NCBI RefSeq assembly: GCF_963678635.1
Contig: NC_087064.1
Span: forward strand, 33,828,369-33,892,368
DNA length: 64,000 nucleotides
From: Symsagittifera roscoffensis
Taxonomy: Eukaryota; Xenacoelomorpha; Acoela; Convolutidae
Reading direction: 5' to 3'
Shown here: positions 47,441 through 58,640 of the stretch, piece after piece
How the letters are laid out: every line of letters begins with the position of its first letter
How positions within the stretch are numbered: the stretch's first letter is position 1
Translations under genes and position numbers: made by a program
The notes under the pieces: generated by a model
What the model was told of the DNA's origin: nothing
What the model saw: only the letters and a program-made list of their open reading frames with translations
Databases searched by the model: none

Positions 47441-50400
47441 TTATTTTTCTGAAGCATAACTTGAGCTCACACTTCCAATCAACTGATCTGCTACTTGTGC
47501 AGCTGAGTTGAGCCCACTCAAATACGCGCCATGAGCAGATGCAGGGTAGTTCCTCATTGTGTGCTCCCCTGCAAAGAACAGGTTATTCTTCCCCGATCTC
47601 AATCCAGACACTGGCTTCGACAGAAGGTCATAGTCTTCGCCTGTGGCTCCTATTGCAACATAGGAGTATGCACCTGGAACAACAATGTCGAATAAAACGT
47701 GACACGACCAAAACAAATTCAAGATCATCTTTCAGAGCTGCAATACAATTTCGACACAGGCACATGGAACAATTTAGACACGCCGTCAATCAAAAAAGAA
47801 CAGAACTTGAATTGAAACCTTTGAATAAATGGGCATATAGAAATTGTTCCAGAAGAATCAGTTAAAACTAAGTATTTTCTCAACTTTAGGCGATCGAAGA
47901 AAAACCGAATTCACCGTTGTAAAAGCTTAAAAACGAAGACCACATCAATCTCAATTGTTAAAACTACCAAACACGCAGCAGAGACTGTTACAGGAAAAAA
48001 ATATTATATCGGACTTTTTTTTTTAATTCTTCAACCTCCGAAGCATGCCATTTCTGAACAATTCAATAACGGATAATTCTAAGCGTCTCACTTATAAAAT
48101 ATCGTGTCAGAAAGTTTAGAGTATCACTATCGTCGAAACATCGGACGCAATATAAGGCGAAAATTAAAAAATGTCAAAACAATTTCAGAAAAAAAAAGAT
48201 GTACAATTACAAGACCCATCAATAAAAGTATAATCAAGTTGCTTACGGATCTGCGAAAATGCGTTGGATGGTAAACATTAAAAAAAGATTGAAATTTTGT
48301 TTTAGTTTTGTTTTAAACACTCGTTTTAACTGACATTAAATTGAGTTTCTTCAAAACTTCTACGCATCGACAAGATATCAAAATACGGGACTCAAAACTG
48401 TAGGAATTTCAACTTTTCTCGAAACAGCAGCAGGAAGGTCCATGGCGGACCTTTTAATTTTTAGCCGACACTTTTTTTTAGGTCTACCAAATGAATATTC
48501 CGAGCTCGCCAAACCACTGAGATTTTGAAGAAAGTAGGCAAAAAATGCTGTTTGGGTGCTTTTAGAAAAAATTTGACTAAACACGTGCGTTTTTTGATGC
48601 ACTCCCTCCTCAAAAAATATAACTTGGCCTATAAGAGTCTTCAGAAAAAGTTAGGGTCGGACGGCAAAAAAAAGATGTCTTAAACACAGAGGCAAAGCTT
48701 AAACACAGATGCAAACACAAGCGAGAACATGACAAAAAGCAGCTCTATTAAGTGCAGTAAGAAAAAGAAGAAATAAGCCTCAAATTAGGATAAATTTGGC
48801 TACGTCTCGGATTCGATCTCCGACCGATCGCGACCTAAAAATTATGAGTCTCACGCACTATCCACTGAGCCACGGACACTTAATTGATCACAAACCAATG
48901 CTACAGATCGCGATTATAGCAAAAGTGTCACCAAATAATGAACACTTTGCCACCATATAATAACCTTTTATCTGCGAGTTAGGTTAGAACAAAAGAAGGT
49001 TCGTATTAATACACTAGCTGCTCCATAGTGTAATTAGTAATGAAGTTGGACTCTTTATGTGGTTAAAGGGTCGAATTCATGAAAGGGTCCCCTAATTCCG
49101 CCCCTGTAGAAAAACAAAATCAAGAACCAGATTTTTTCTCTTCAAAATTTAAGATCCAATTAAATGTACTATTCATAGGCAAACCTGCACTTTGCAAACA
49201 CAAACGGCAAAAATAGCAATAAGAAGAAAAAAAATGAAATAAGGAGAGAATAGACAAAAAAGGTCTTAAAAATGAAACTTGTGATGTGCCGGAATCGAAC
49301 CAGAAATCAATAGTCTCATGTCCACATATCTGCACCACGGTCATTGAAAGGATGCAAACTTCAGATACCAAAAAGGGCGAAGAGATAGCGGAGATAATGG
49401 ATCCAGTGAGATAATGAATGCTATTCAATTGCCAGTACTACGTAGTAAAAATGCCACCAAAAACGCATTGTGAAATGCGAGTTGGTTTGAAAAAAATAAA
49501 TTCGTAAAAAAACAACACGCTCGCCAGCTCGCATGTGTAAATTAACCAAAAATGATTGAACGAACTGTAATTTGCAAATCAAAAGAACTTTTATAATAGC
49601 TCTTTTGACCAAAAACTTAAAACCGATACACTTTTTTTGGCTCATTTGGCTTAACACTAAAATCAAACAATTCTTTTGTCTCAAAAATACTTGATTTTGA
49701 AACACTTGCTATAGTTTTTAAATCGCCAATTCTATGCAGCAAAGTGCCACTGCGCGTTGGTTAAGAAAAAAATGATTAGTAATATAACACTAAGCTCGAT
49801 GGTGTAAAGGAACTGAAAATGGAAGATAAGACCAAAGTTTCTTTTATACAATATATTATAATTGTCTTGATGACTAAAACTTAAAAATCGAACCATTTTG
49901 ACCAAAATTTAAAAAGAGACTTTTTTTAAGAAAAAACTAGGTCGAGAAAAAAGAATTGATTTTTTTTATTTTCGGGCAAAGGGGTGGTCAAAAAAATGTT
50001 TTTTTTTTAAGTTTTTGGTCAAAAAGTAACTTGCAGGACAAGATAAGTCGCATGCGAATGTTAAGATACACTACAACTAAGCGGAGAGCAGTAAAAGAGT
50101 TCACGAAAAAATCTCAAATTAAAACAAAGTTGTTGACCGGAAAAATTCTTGTTACCGATAAAAAAAAACACTGGTTATCGCAACTGTTTATATCAAAAAC
50201 CAGTATCAAAATCAATACGGCAAAAAATTAGAAACTTAAGCTTTATAATCTTGTTAATGAATTTCTAAAATCATCGTTCAAATGAACTTATTTACAATTG
50301 TTTTTTAACACAGTTTTGAAATTTTCACTGACCTAAGCAGTATTTGTCGTCCTTCCATCGCGTGACTACTTTCTCCTTCAGTCTGCTCATGTCGGGATAG

Positions 50401-52861
50401 ATGGTACGAAGTCGTTCTAAGCATCTTTCAACAATTGTGCTGTCGTCTAGCTCGTCCATTATTGCATTCGATTCACCTAGGTCAGATTAAAAACTGATTA
50501 AAATAACAGCAATGAAAACTGACATCAAGGGCGGATCTATGTGTTTCTAGAGGGATATAAATTCTAGAGCTTAAACTTAATTACGCTAGCAGCTCGGGGG
50601 GTAGATAGTTTACTTGGTCGACATGGAGGGAGATATTGTTCACGTTGGTCCAGAAATGAGCCAAAAGCACCGTTTTGAAGACTTAGACTATGAAACTACT
50701 TTGTTCGCGCACGCCTTTTCAGGACGCACTTGGGGGGTGAAGTTGTTAAATCTCCTTCCCCTAAATCCACTACTGTCTGACGTCTATTTATAGCAGCTAA
50801 TTATCAAAATTGTTTTCAATGTGCCATCTTCATCTTACCTACCTCAATACCTGAACTTTCAGCAGGTAACATCTGCAGCTGGTTAATGGTATGTGATTGC
50901 AGTGGCTGCAGAAACTCGAGGAAGAAATTATAAAAAACTCACTGGGAGCCATCCCATCAGCAGTAGCTGTAAATTCTATTCAACAATAACAACAATCCAC
51001 TGGCAATTGGAACGTTTAATTTTTCAGTCTCACCTGCAATCAGAGATATGAGTACAGGTGCACTCCACAGGCTGTTGAACAAATAGCACTCTCCTCTGGA
51101 TGAGTAGGTCGTGTTCACGAATCCAAACATGTTAGTCGAAGTATCCCAAAACCTCTTCTCAAAACACAGGACAACCTTCATTAAGTTGCCAAAGCCAAGT
51201 CTATCAATCGCTGCCGTTTTCCACTCCGGAAGTTCCGGTTTGAAATTAAGCACTACTGGTTCCTCTTTTAAGACACCCAGAGGTACAGACACTACTACCG
51301 CGTCAGCATTGAACACTTGACTTCCATTGCCTTCGTTAGAGGAAAGGCCTGAAGACATATCACTTGATGACGCCCGTTTGGATATGGGTAGTCCTTCTAC
51401 GTTTTTCGTGTTTACCATTACTATTGAGGTGCTATAGTCTATACTAGACACTGCTGTGTTGAATTTTATGTCCACGCCTTCTGCAAGGGCTTCCGGGATA
51501 ACTCCGAGTCCCGATTCTACCGAGTAATGATCACCGGCAAACTCATTCACGTCGTCTTGGTCCCAATGACTCAACGAAAGCGTATTCAAAGGTGTGCTGT
51601 TTGCGAACTCCAGATTAGCAGCATGCCAGTCTAAAACTTGCCGGTCTTCCGAACTCATGTAGGTATCCAGTGGTACGTCATTTTTCATACTGTCAAACTT
51701 CTCCTGTAAAATTTTGACTTCCTGAATCGCAGATTCGTATCGCTTAGTCAAGTCTTCAACGTTATAAACAGCAGATCTAAACTGAAATTCTTCTTTAACT
51801 GAGCGATCTTGCTTCCCGTCAAATTTCCTGACCACTGATTTCTCGTAGTCAATGTTGTGGTAAAGTGTCGACGCTTCTTTAGCTCGGTCTCTGATTTGTC
51901 TTTGCAAATTCGTCAAAGTTTGGTAGAATCTCTCAGACTTTTTCAACAACATTTGTTCCTGGTGCATGATGATTAACTCAATTGTTTGACCCAATGATAC
52001 AGGTCTACCCGGAATAGTTTCCGTGAAACCAAGTTGATGTGCAGCATACTTCGCAGCTTCTAAGAGCCGATTAAATTCTTGTTCTATCACTTGATCTTTA
52101 CCCTCGGCAATTTCTTTTCCTAAATTATCATACAATTTGCACTCATTATTTATCTTTCGATACGGAATGTTGAATTGACGAGCCAAAATAGAAAAAGGGT
52201 TACCACCAAGCCCTGTAATAATCATTGCACCTAAATCAGCAACATAGCTTCCCTTTTGGAAAGTCTCTATCCTTCCGCCAACGCGATCTCTCGCTTCTAG
52301 AACTGTAACATCGAAACCGAGAAACGACAACTGACGAGCACAAGACAGGCCTGAAATCCCGGCACCTATAACCACGACTTTCTTGTTCGTTTGCGGTTTT
52401 GGATGGGTGATTTCAAATTTACCAGAATTGATGTACCCGTTACGTTCCAAAAATCCGAACGCTTTACAGCTAACATTGGTTTGTTCTTTGGTATATGCTA
52501 GGCCTTTGTTAAATAGTGCAGCGGCCGCATCGCTATATGTTAACTGCGTTTTGCAATTTTTGACCCATTCTGCTAAAATGAAGTTCCGAGCACTGAGGTA
52601 CATTCGCCGTTGTGGTCCGCTTGTTTGATTTCGTAGAAATGTGAACTCTTTTTCTTCTTGAGGCGAAGGATTTTCGGGATCCAATCGATGTCTAAAAGCT
52701 CCTTCTTCCATCGGAGTTTTGAATTCCTCGAGCCGAGCCCTGAATCTCTGGTCGTGTAACTCGATTTCTTCGTGAGAATTATTTGCTTTACTCAATTTTG
52801 CTTTGATCTGATTTGTAGTATTTTCGCTACTTTTCTGCCTATTGCGTCTTCGGCCTGACAT
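47441..52861 (-). CDS. KDM1A: Lysine-specific histone demethylase 1 (LSD1/KDM1A)
   Basis: Nuclear FAD-dependent amine oxidase that removes methyl groups from mono- and dimethyl-lysine 4 of histone H3 with CoREST-type partners. Three minus-strand coding exons: 52861-51034, 50476-50333 and 47673-47441, with splices GCAG|GTGAGA to CCTAG and TTAG|GTCAGT to TCCAG, all phase 1. Total 734 residues. SWIRM spans about residues 45-150 (FGFLERNGYINSG). The FAD-binding GAGISGL is at 166-172, followed by LEARDRVGGR and the family-specific DLGAMIITGLGGNP. A coiled-coil tower insertion covers about 290-395. The active-site lysine is K562 in NLMKVVLCF, and the C-terminal LFFAGEHTMRNYPASAHGAY is in exon 3. 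A short Ser/Asn-rich insert lies at about 494-515. ATG 52861 (MSGRRRNRQ) sits just inside a TTGTTTCAG acceptor, so a 5' non-coding exon is likely. Human KDM1A is longer (852 residues), mainly by its N-terminus. Confidence 0.97.
48420..49106 (+). mobile_element. hAT-type MITE split by a tRNA-like repeat, in LSD1 intron 2
   Basis: 48435-48685 carries the MITE's inner blocks ('ggtctaccaaatgaatattc', 'ccgagctcgcc', 'gcgttttttgatgc'). About 49063-49106 carries its right end ('gggtcgaattcatgaaaggg' and CCTAATTCCGCCCCTG). The 375 bases between are tRNA-like repeat copy d, so that repeat inserted into the older MITE. Both lie in the LSD1 intron between 47673 and 50333. Confidence 0.8.
48688..49045 (-). 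repeat. Repeat with tRNA-like boxes (copy d), nested in a MITE
   Basis: The clearest tRNA-like head of the family. On the minus strand TGGCTCAGTGG (a perfect A box) lies at about 48865-48875 and AGATCGAATCC (B box) at about 48807-48817. The insert seen in copies a and b is absent. CAT sits at the anticodon position of a Met-like arm (GACTCATAA). The head is followed and preceded by non-tRNA modules, so it is a repeat and not a tRNA gene. Confidence 0.75.
49185..49545 (-). repeat. Repeat with tRNA-like boxes (copy e)
   Basis: On the minus strand GTGGTGCAGAT (A-box relic) and GGTTCGATTCC (B box, about 49290-49300). The right outer block 'gcgagttggtttgaaaaaaa' and 'acgctcgccagctcgc' match the family. 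It lies in LSD1 intron 2, about 150 bases from copy d and in the same orientation. Confidence 0.7.
49546..50332. other. LSD1 intron 2 remainder
   Basis: AT-rich intronic sequence between repeat copy e and LSD1 exon 2; no additional feature supported. Confidence 0.6.
50526..50775 (+). mobile_element. Diverged hAT-type MITE in LSD1 intron 1
   Basis: Starts CAAGGGCGGATCTATG and ends CCTAAATCCACTACTG, the family's ends. The flanks ACTGACAT (left) and TCTGACGT (right) match at six of eight positions, an aged 8-bp target duplication. It is about 250 bp and internally shortened. It lies inside the LSD1 intron 50477-51033. Confidence 0.7.
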
Positions 52862-53569
52862 TTCAGCAATCTGAAACAATTCTTACTCGCTGCCTATCAT
52901 GGTGTTTTATCAGATATCTCAATTAAACGTTGTTTCTTTTGGCTCAAAGGTGGACTGAGCTGCCTATTTGATGAGTTAATATAAACGTACCAATTATTGA
53001 GATAACATTCGATCTCAGTTAGAAATATCGATCGAGTTCATTTTGATACTGAGTTTTGGTCAGAGCAACAGCATCTATAATGAACTCTAATACAGTCTTT
53101 GCGGTTATAATTTCAGTGGGTTAGTACAAATTCATAAATTTCTAGTGCACATCGTTTCTAGACAGGAGAAAAAGTCTTCTGCTTAAATTGCATTTAGCCC
53201 GCAAAAACAACCCGCTTCTTGGCGCAAAGCTCAGGTCATAATGCTCACATTAGCCAATCGTTTAATTTAATTTTTAACTGAGGTTAATTGAATTCTTTTG
53301 TGTATCGGCGAGCATTCTTTGCTAATTTCGAAACAATTCTCTACTCAGAATAACTAATTTTTGGAGACCAGTCGATTAGCATGCGCACCGATTAACTGCT
53401 GAAGTGCAATAATCTGGATAGAGCAAAATGAAACGAAGCAACAAAACCTCAATCCGGACTTAAGACGACTTGAACCCAACATTGGTTGCCGCTTAAAAAG
53501 TGACCAGGACCACACGGTATTGGCTAGAACAGAAAACTGACAGCCGCACAGCCAGTTGATATAACTTAT

Positions 53570-53735
53570 ACACTAAGGCGACGCTGCGCTTTGCAAACAC
53601 AAGCAAAAAAATGACAAAAAGCTGCTCTAAAAATAGAAAAGATAGAAATAAGCCTCAAAATAAAGAAACTTTTTTTTGCTGGATTCGAACCTGCGACCCC
53701 GAGATTTGAAATTTCATGTCCTTCCCAGAAAGAAC
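53570..53735 (-). repeat. Truncated tRNA-like repeat (copy f)
   Basis: Shares the left block 'ctttgcaaacacaagc' and 'tgacaaaaagctgctctaaa' with copies d and g. It retains a B box on the minus strand (GGTTCGAATCC at about 53682-53692) but lacks the A-box half and right module. Confidence 0.65.
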
Positions 53736-54172
53736 AAAATGACGGAATTCACGGAAAAATTTAATTGCAGAAAACTTGAACTTCACGCTGATTAATATAG
53801 CCGGTAGAAAGTGGGGAAAATGTCAATCAAATCAAGGAAACCGATAGCCTAAAATTTATTGAATTTTGTTCTGAAAAAACGTCAATTTTCGAAATCAACT
53901 TTTGAAAAAAAAACGTATCAAGGCAAAGCTCTTCAAATTTCGAGGATTGCCATTTTTCATACAACTTAACCAATTATAGAAAACTGGGTCAATAGCTATC
54001 TTTTTCATTTTGCTGGAAAATCTTAAAATGAAAGTCCACTTTCGAAATTAAAATTCATTCACACTTTACCGCGTTATTCGCACTTAAGTAATTGGACAGA
54101 GTAACTTGCATTCCAAGAGTAAATAGTTTTGATTTGAACAGTGAAAGAAATAGAAACTCAAACTGCGAAAAC

Positions 54173-54500
54173 TAATTTCCGCATGAACAATTTTAGGACC
54201 TTTTCCAGAAAAAACTCACACGACTTAAGTAGGTGTCTTCACTTCGATCATTGACACTCGATGAGTATTTTATTTCCCTACACTTTTCTTTTTTAATTTA
54301 ACTTCCGCATGAACAATTTTTAGGACCTTTTCCAGAAAAAAATCACATGACTTAAGTAGGTGTCTTCACTTCGATCATTGACACTCAATGGATATTTTAT
54401 TTCTCTATACTTCTCGCGTTTATTTTATCATAACTCTTTTTTATTATATTAATACTCAATAAGTATTTTAATTCCATACTTTTCTGTTAATGCTGTTTTT
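54173..54500 (+). repeat. Tandem duplication, period about 125-130 bp
   Basis: Two full copies start at about 54179 and 54302 ('ttccgcatgaacaatttt', 'ggaccttttccagaaaaa', 'gacttaagtaggtgtcttca', 'cttcgatcattgacactc'). A partial third ('actcaataagtattttaatt') follows at about 54455. It lies 130-450 bases upstream of the first recognised exon of the cysteine-rich gene. Confidence 0.88.
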
Positions 54501-54628
54501 AAGTTATCGGTTAACTCCCTGCTATTGCGCGGGGTTAATTTTTTAACCGAGACTAGTGAAACTAAATTTATATTTCAGTGTGGATGTTTTAATTTGCTGT
54601 TTAATCCAAACGGAAATGATTATTTAAG

Positions 54629-56916
54629 CGGCCATTGCATTGTGCGCTCCTCCCAAGGTATCTCAGCCCAGCTACCCTCTATGGCCTGACCAGTTCACTC
54701 AAAACTTCACCGACAAGACCTTGTGGTTGACTGGGAGTCACGAAACATCTGCCACGTTCATCTACGACTTCACTAACATGAGGTCACAAATTAAACATTT
54801 GATAAAAAAGCATCAAATATATACAAAAAAAACATAATCTGCGTAAACTCGTGTGGAAATTCAAAGTTAACACTCAAATATTGAAGAAGTAACTTACAGA
54901 TACAAGTACAGCAGCTGCAAAACTTATATTTTGGATTAAATTCGCGCTGATGGCGAAAACTTTTGAAAATTGTTGATTACTTCAGATACCGACTGGACAG
55001 GGCTAATGGTAGATATGACAGATACTGTGGCACCAACGGGGTCCAGTACCAGTTCATCAACACACCTTGCTCACACATCGTTGTCGACGGAAACAGGTGA
55101 GCAAAGACCTCAAGCTCACCTTTTTTAATTGTGTCGAAAGGACTTACTGTTGATATCTTCAAAAAGTAAAAATTAGCAGATAATATTGATTTGATGAAAT
55201 GGGTTGGTGCCAAATTTGTACAAAAAAACTACATTAGAAACAATTTGACAATAATTGCTCCACTTTAGTTTGATGTTTGTAATTCTGATGGGTGGAAATA
55301 TTTTGCGTGGTGGGGGGGGGGGGGGGGGGGGGTGGGGCTTTAATAGAAGAGAACCGAAAAACCGTTGCAGATATCTCTACTACCCGGATGAGAGTGACTG
55401 CTGCTACTGTTGTAATGCGGCTGCTGGTTGTGGTTTACTGAAACCCGATTGGCTAAATGACGCTGAGTTCAAGGGAAATGTCACCTACACATTTCAAGAC
55501 GGATCAACAACCGAAGCCTACAAATGGGAGAAGGACGGATTACAGGCGAGTGCTAACTTACCATTAAGGAAAACAAGGATAGCCTATTGCTGTGCGAATA
55601 GCACATTATTTTGTGACTACGATACTTAAAACGAAAATTCAAAGCTAAGAGAAAATTTAAACAAAAAATAAAAATGTTTTATCATTTTTTCTCAATTTTC
55701 TGATGGGATCGACTATCGTAGTACCAAGATATAGATTTCAAGACAATTCGAAAAAGGTTGAGAAGTCGATACAAATGGGTCTGTTTTTTCCGTTCACACG
55801 GATTTTGACCAAATTTTCTGCTCCACAGGCAAATTTTTGAAGAAAAAAAACAGGCCAAAAAAGGCGTTTTTCAGCACTTTTTGGAAAAATTTGGCCAAAA
55901 AAATTGCGTTTTTTCGGCGCGCGCTCCCCCCTCAAAATTAGTATACTCTGGCGCCTTTACAAAACTGGACATCTTAAAATAGTACAAAGGGGGGCCCTTT
56001 GGGTACGCAGGGGGTCGAATCCTTGAGATAGCTTTCAACCCCCGCATCCGCTGGTGATCTCAGGACATCAGTACCTTCCAAATGATAAAAAAATCTGTCA
56101 AAAATGGCTTATGAAAAATTCAACTCTGCTCTGTGCAAAAAACCAAAGCATAAATGTTTGTTACTTTTTTCGAAAATCGGACGGAACAACCATTTAAATT
56201 GCCAAAACCTTGGCAAGATAAAAAAGAATACGCCGATTTTTTTTGCAGAACTCAGAGTCCTCACATTTTAGAATCAAAACCTCCCTTTTATAAAACATCA
56301 CTGTGTAAGTCAAAAACTGTTCTACAACCTAATTCCTATTAAAGCAATTCCCGTACAAGTTCACTCCCTGTCATTTGACCACGTGGGAACTTGACTCGAT
56401 GACAACTTAAGCTGTTAATTAAAAGGAGATTCGAGCATACTGGCAGCACGGATGCTAAATTAAATCCGAAGATTTCATGCTTTTAATTCAAACCTGTTCG
56501 CACTAGAAACAAATCAGATTTTCGGAACGAAAAAAACATGGGCATAACTAACCCAAAAAATCAGTCTTATCTAAATTTAGATCAGTCGTCTTAATAGATA
56601 AAATCTATGAAATCTTTTATACAGCAATTTTCTCAATAAAATACCTGCTCAATTGATTTTATTTTAGTCCAACTTCTACTACGAGACAGTGGAGTCCAAC
56701 CCTACAGACCGAGTGATGCTCGAGATAGAACAGGACCCTAACGAGTTTATGTACTACGACAACAGCCGAACCCTCTCTGTGGACTCGTCCAAACTGGATC
56801 TGCCCTCTATCTGCTCTGTGGACAAGAAGTGCAGCACACTCAGTGTGTGCGAAGCACTGAACAACGAACACCAGCAACATCATGAAGCACCGAGGAAGAG
56901 TGTTCAGTTTGATTAA
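54629..56916 (+). CDS. Cysteine-rich, probably secreted protein of unnamed family
   Basis: Four plus-strand exons: about 54629-54782, 54986-55096, 55371-55545 and 56668-56916. Joins are in phase (ATGAG|GTCACA to TTCAG; ACAG|GTGAGC to TGCAG; TACAG|GCGAGT to TTTAG). The third intron has a GC donor. The visible product is about 228 residues. The end of a hydrophobic leader (AIALC) precedes PLWPDQFTQNFTDKTLW and GSHETSATFIYDFTN. Then come RYDRYCGTNGVQYQF, the hallmark DCCYCCNAAAGCGLLKPDWL, KWEKDGLQ-SNFYYETVE and a C-terminal tail with LPSICSVDKKCSTLSVC. Ten or more cysteines and N-glycosylation sites fit an extracellular disulfide-bonded protein. I recall similar domains in diverse invertebrates and protists but no assigned function. 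An ependymin-like fold is only a guess. The initiating exon is not identified. Confidence 0.82.
55296..55340 (+). repeat. Poly-G tract in intron 2 of the cysteine-rich gene
   Basis: A run of about 22 G (around 55311-55332), flanked by TGG and TGGGG, lies 30-60 bases before the acceptor of exon 3 (55371). It is G-quadruplex-prone and likely length-variable. Confidence 0.9.
55790..56054 (+). mobile_element. hAT-type MITE remnant in intron 3 of the cysteine-rich gene
   Basis: Inner blocks ('gaccaaattttctgctcc', 'ggcgcgcgctccccc', 'aaattagtata', 'agtacaaagggggg') are followed by a decayed right end (about CCCGCATCCGCTGGTG). The left end is missing. Confidence 0.75.
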
Positions 56917-57149
56917 TTTACCAAAGTAATTTAAATGGATCACTATGTAAAGACATTCAACGAGAATAAATTATCTAACTTCAACGGAACAGTAGAAAAC
57001 CCTAACTGATTGCCACCGCATCTTTCTTTCCAAAATATTTATTATCGAGTTAAAGCGCAAAAAGCACGAAATTCCGACTTTCATAAAAACTGAAAAAAAG
57101 CACTTTTTTCGTTACGTTTTGTTTGTGCGTGATGAGATGAAAGTTTTAA
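56917..57149. other. 3' flank of the cysteine-rich gene
   Basis: The stop is TAA at 56914-56916. An 'aataaatt' motif at 56966-56973, about 50 bases on, is a plausible polyadenylation signal (AATAAA). Nothing else is seen. Confidence 0.6.
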
Positions 57150-57560
57150 AAACAAAGTTTAAACACAGAGGCGAAGCTGAGTTTCACAAACACAAGTGAG
57201 AAAATTGCAAAAAAAAGCTCTAAACGGGCAAAACTAAGTGAAATAAGGCAAAAGGAAAAGACTTAGAAAAAAAACAACTTAAGATTTTTTTTGCTAGACT
57301 AGGAGTAGCAAGTTCTCACATCTGCTCTACGATCGCTTGTAATTTTACTAACACTAGCCACCAATAGAGCAGCTACAAATTCTATCGAATTGCCAATGCT
57401 GTAGCAAAAATTCTACCAATAAAAACTAATTCAATGTTCCGGAATTGAATATCTGACCTGTTGATTAGGAGTCTCACTTACCGACACCTGCGCCACGGTT
57501 GTTTGGAATTAAACAATTGACCTAGCTAACGCTGGATGCGCCTGTTTTGATATTTTTAGT
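57150..57560 (-). repeat. Diverged repeat with tRNA-like boxes (copy g)
   Basis: Left block 'aaacacagaggcgaagct' and 'cacaaacacaagtgag' match copy d. On the minus strand 'tggcgcaggtg' and 'tgagactcct' resemble a decayed tRNA head, while the B box is mutated (ATTCAATTCC). Oriented as the other copies. Confidence 0.55.
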
Positions 57561-58640
57561 CATATTGTATTGATACGGAAAAAACTTTAAAAAAAAAAGA
57601 TTTTTTTTACGCAACACCCTAGTGATTTCTCTGCTTAAGTAGGGATGAGCCGCTTATTTAAAGGAGAAAACTACTACTATCTCAAGTTAATTCTTTCTTT
57701 CAGATTTGACTGAATGATCACAAACTCAAAATTTGACTTTTCCTAAATCCATAAACGTTTCTCTACTAAAGTATGAAAATAGCCTCTTATGCAGGGAAGA
57801 TTTCCACGCAGAATCGACAGGTTAGTTTTTCAGAAAAAAAAAATGCCCAAAAAACAGGAAACATTTCAACAATTGGATCTTTACTAATGTCAAATTTATT
57901 TTTAAAAAGGTAAGGCGTAGATTCTTGCGAAGAAGAGAGTCGCATAACTGGTTTTTTGCTTTCGGTTAAGCCCTTAATTTCAACTTCGCAGGGTAGTTTT
58001 TGAAAAAAAATCCAAAAAAAATAAAAAAGTAACCAAAATGCCGAAAAATGGGAATGTTTGAGGCCATCCAATTAATGTTTTCTACCAAATTTAGGGAAAA
58101 GCAGCTTAAGAAGGGAAATTCCAAAATTTTGTTCTTTTGATTGAAACTTTCATCTCAGATTTGTGCTTCTAATATTTAAGAAAATGGTAATATTAGAAAC
58201 AATTATGTCAAAAATCCCCCTTCTGAAACTTTCGAAGGCCATAGAGTATAAGGAAAAATGAAATGCATATATAAAAGCACATAGAAAAGCAGCCTATTTT
58301 CTAAGCGTAACATTTTATTCAAAAATCAGTACAGTGGTTTTTTTGACAAAGTGAAATATTTGCGGAAAGGGCTGAAATTTTTGAAAGCATCCAAAGAAAC
58401 CAACAAAAAACAACGAATCCCATACATTTTCATAAAAAGTTTTCATTCAAATAGGGCCTCACACTAGCCAAAAAAGCAGCAACAAATGCTTTTGAATTGC
58501 TCATGCTTAATAAAGCTTAAAAATGATTGCATTGGAACATATCAGAAGTGCCACCAAATGAGGTTGGAGAACAAAACAATTCTTGGTAATAATATATTAC
58601 GCTTCGCTGGTATAAATAAAAGTAATTCAGTCATTGGATC
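57561..58640. other. No gene recognised
   Basis: AT-rich; loose phrases shared with 42480-43000 ('cgaaggccata', 'tctcagattt', 'atgcagggaaga') hint at an old repeat. No exon seen. Confidence 0.45.

Larger units (their letters stand above)
52862..54628. other. Divergent intergenic region between LSD1 and the cysteine-rich gene
   Basis: The two genes point away from each other, so both promoters should lie here, together with the LSD1 5' non-coding exon and the missing signal-peptide exon of the right-hand gene. A truncated tRNA-like repeat (53570-53735) and a tandem duplication (54173-54500) occupy part of it. I see no clear core promoter. Confidence 0.5.

Noticed and set aside
47539-47865. 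Plus-strand frame opposite the last LSD1 exon
   Set aside because: Antisense of the conserved LFFAGEH exon and its intron; no domain of its own.
48803-48880. Apparent tRNA gene (Met-like, minus strand) with good A and B boxes
   Set aside because: The acceptor stem does not pair properly and the segment sits inside a dispersed repeat present eight times in the window.
49956-50231. Lysine-rich plus-strand frame in LSD1 intron 2
   Set aside because: Low-complexity translation of A-rich intronic sequence, no start context or homology signal.
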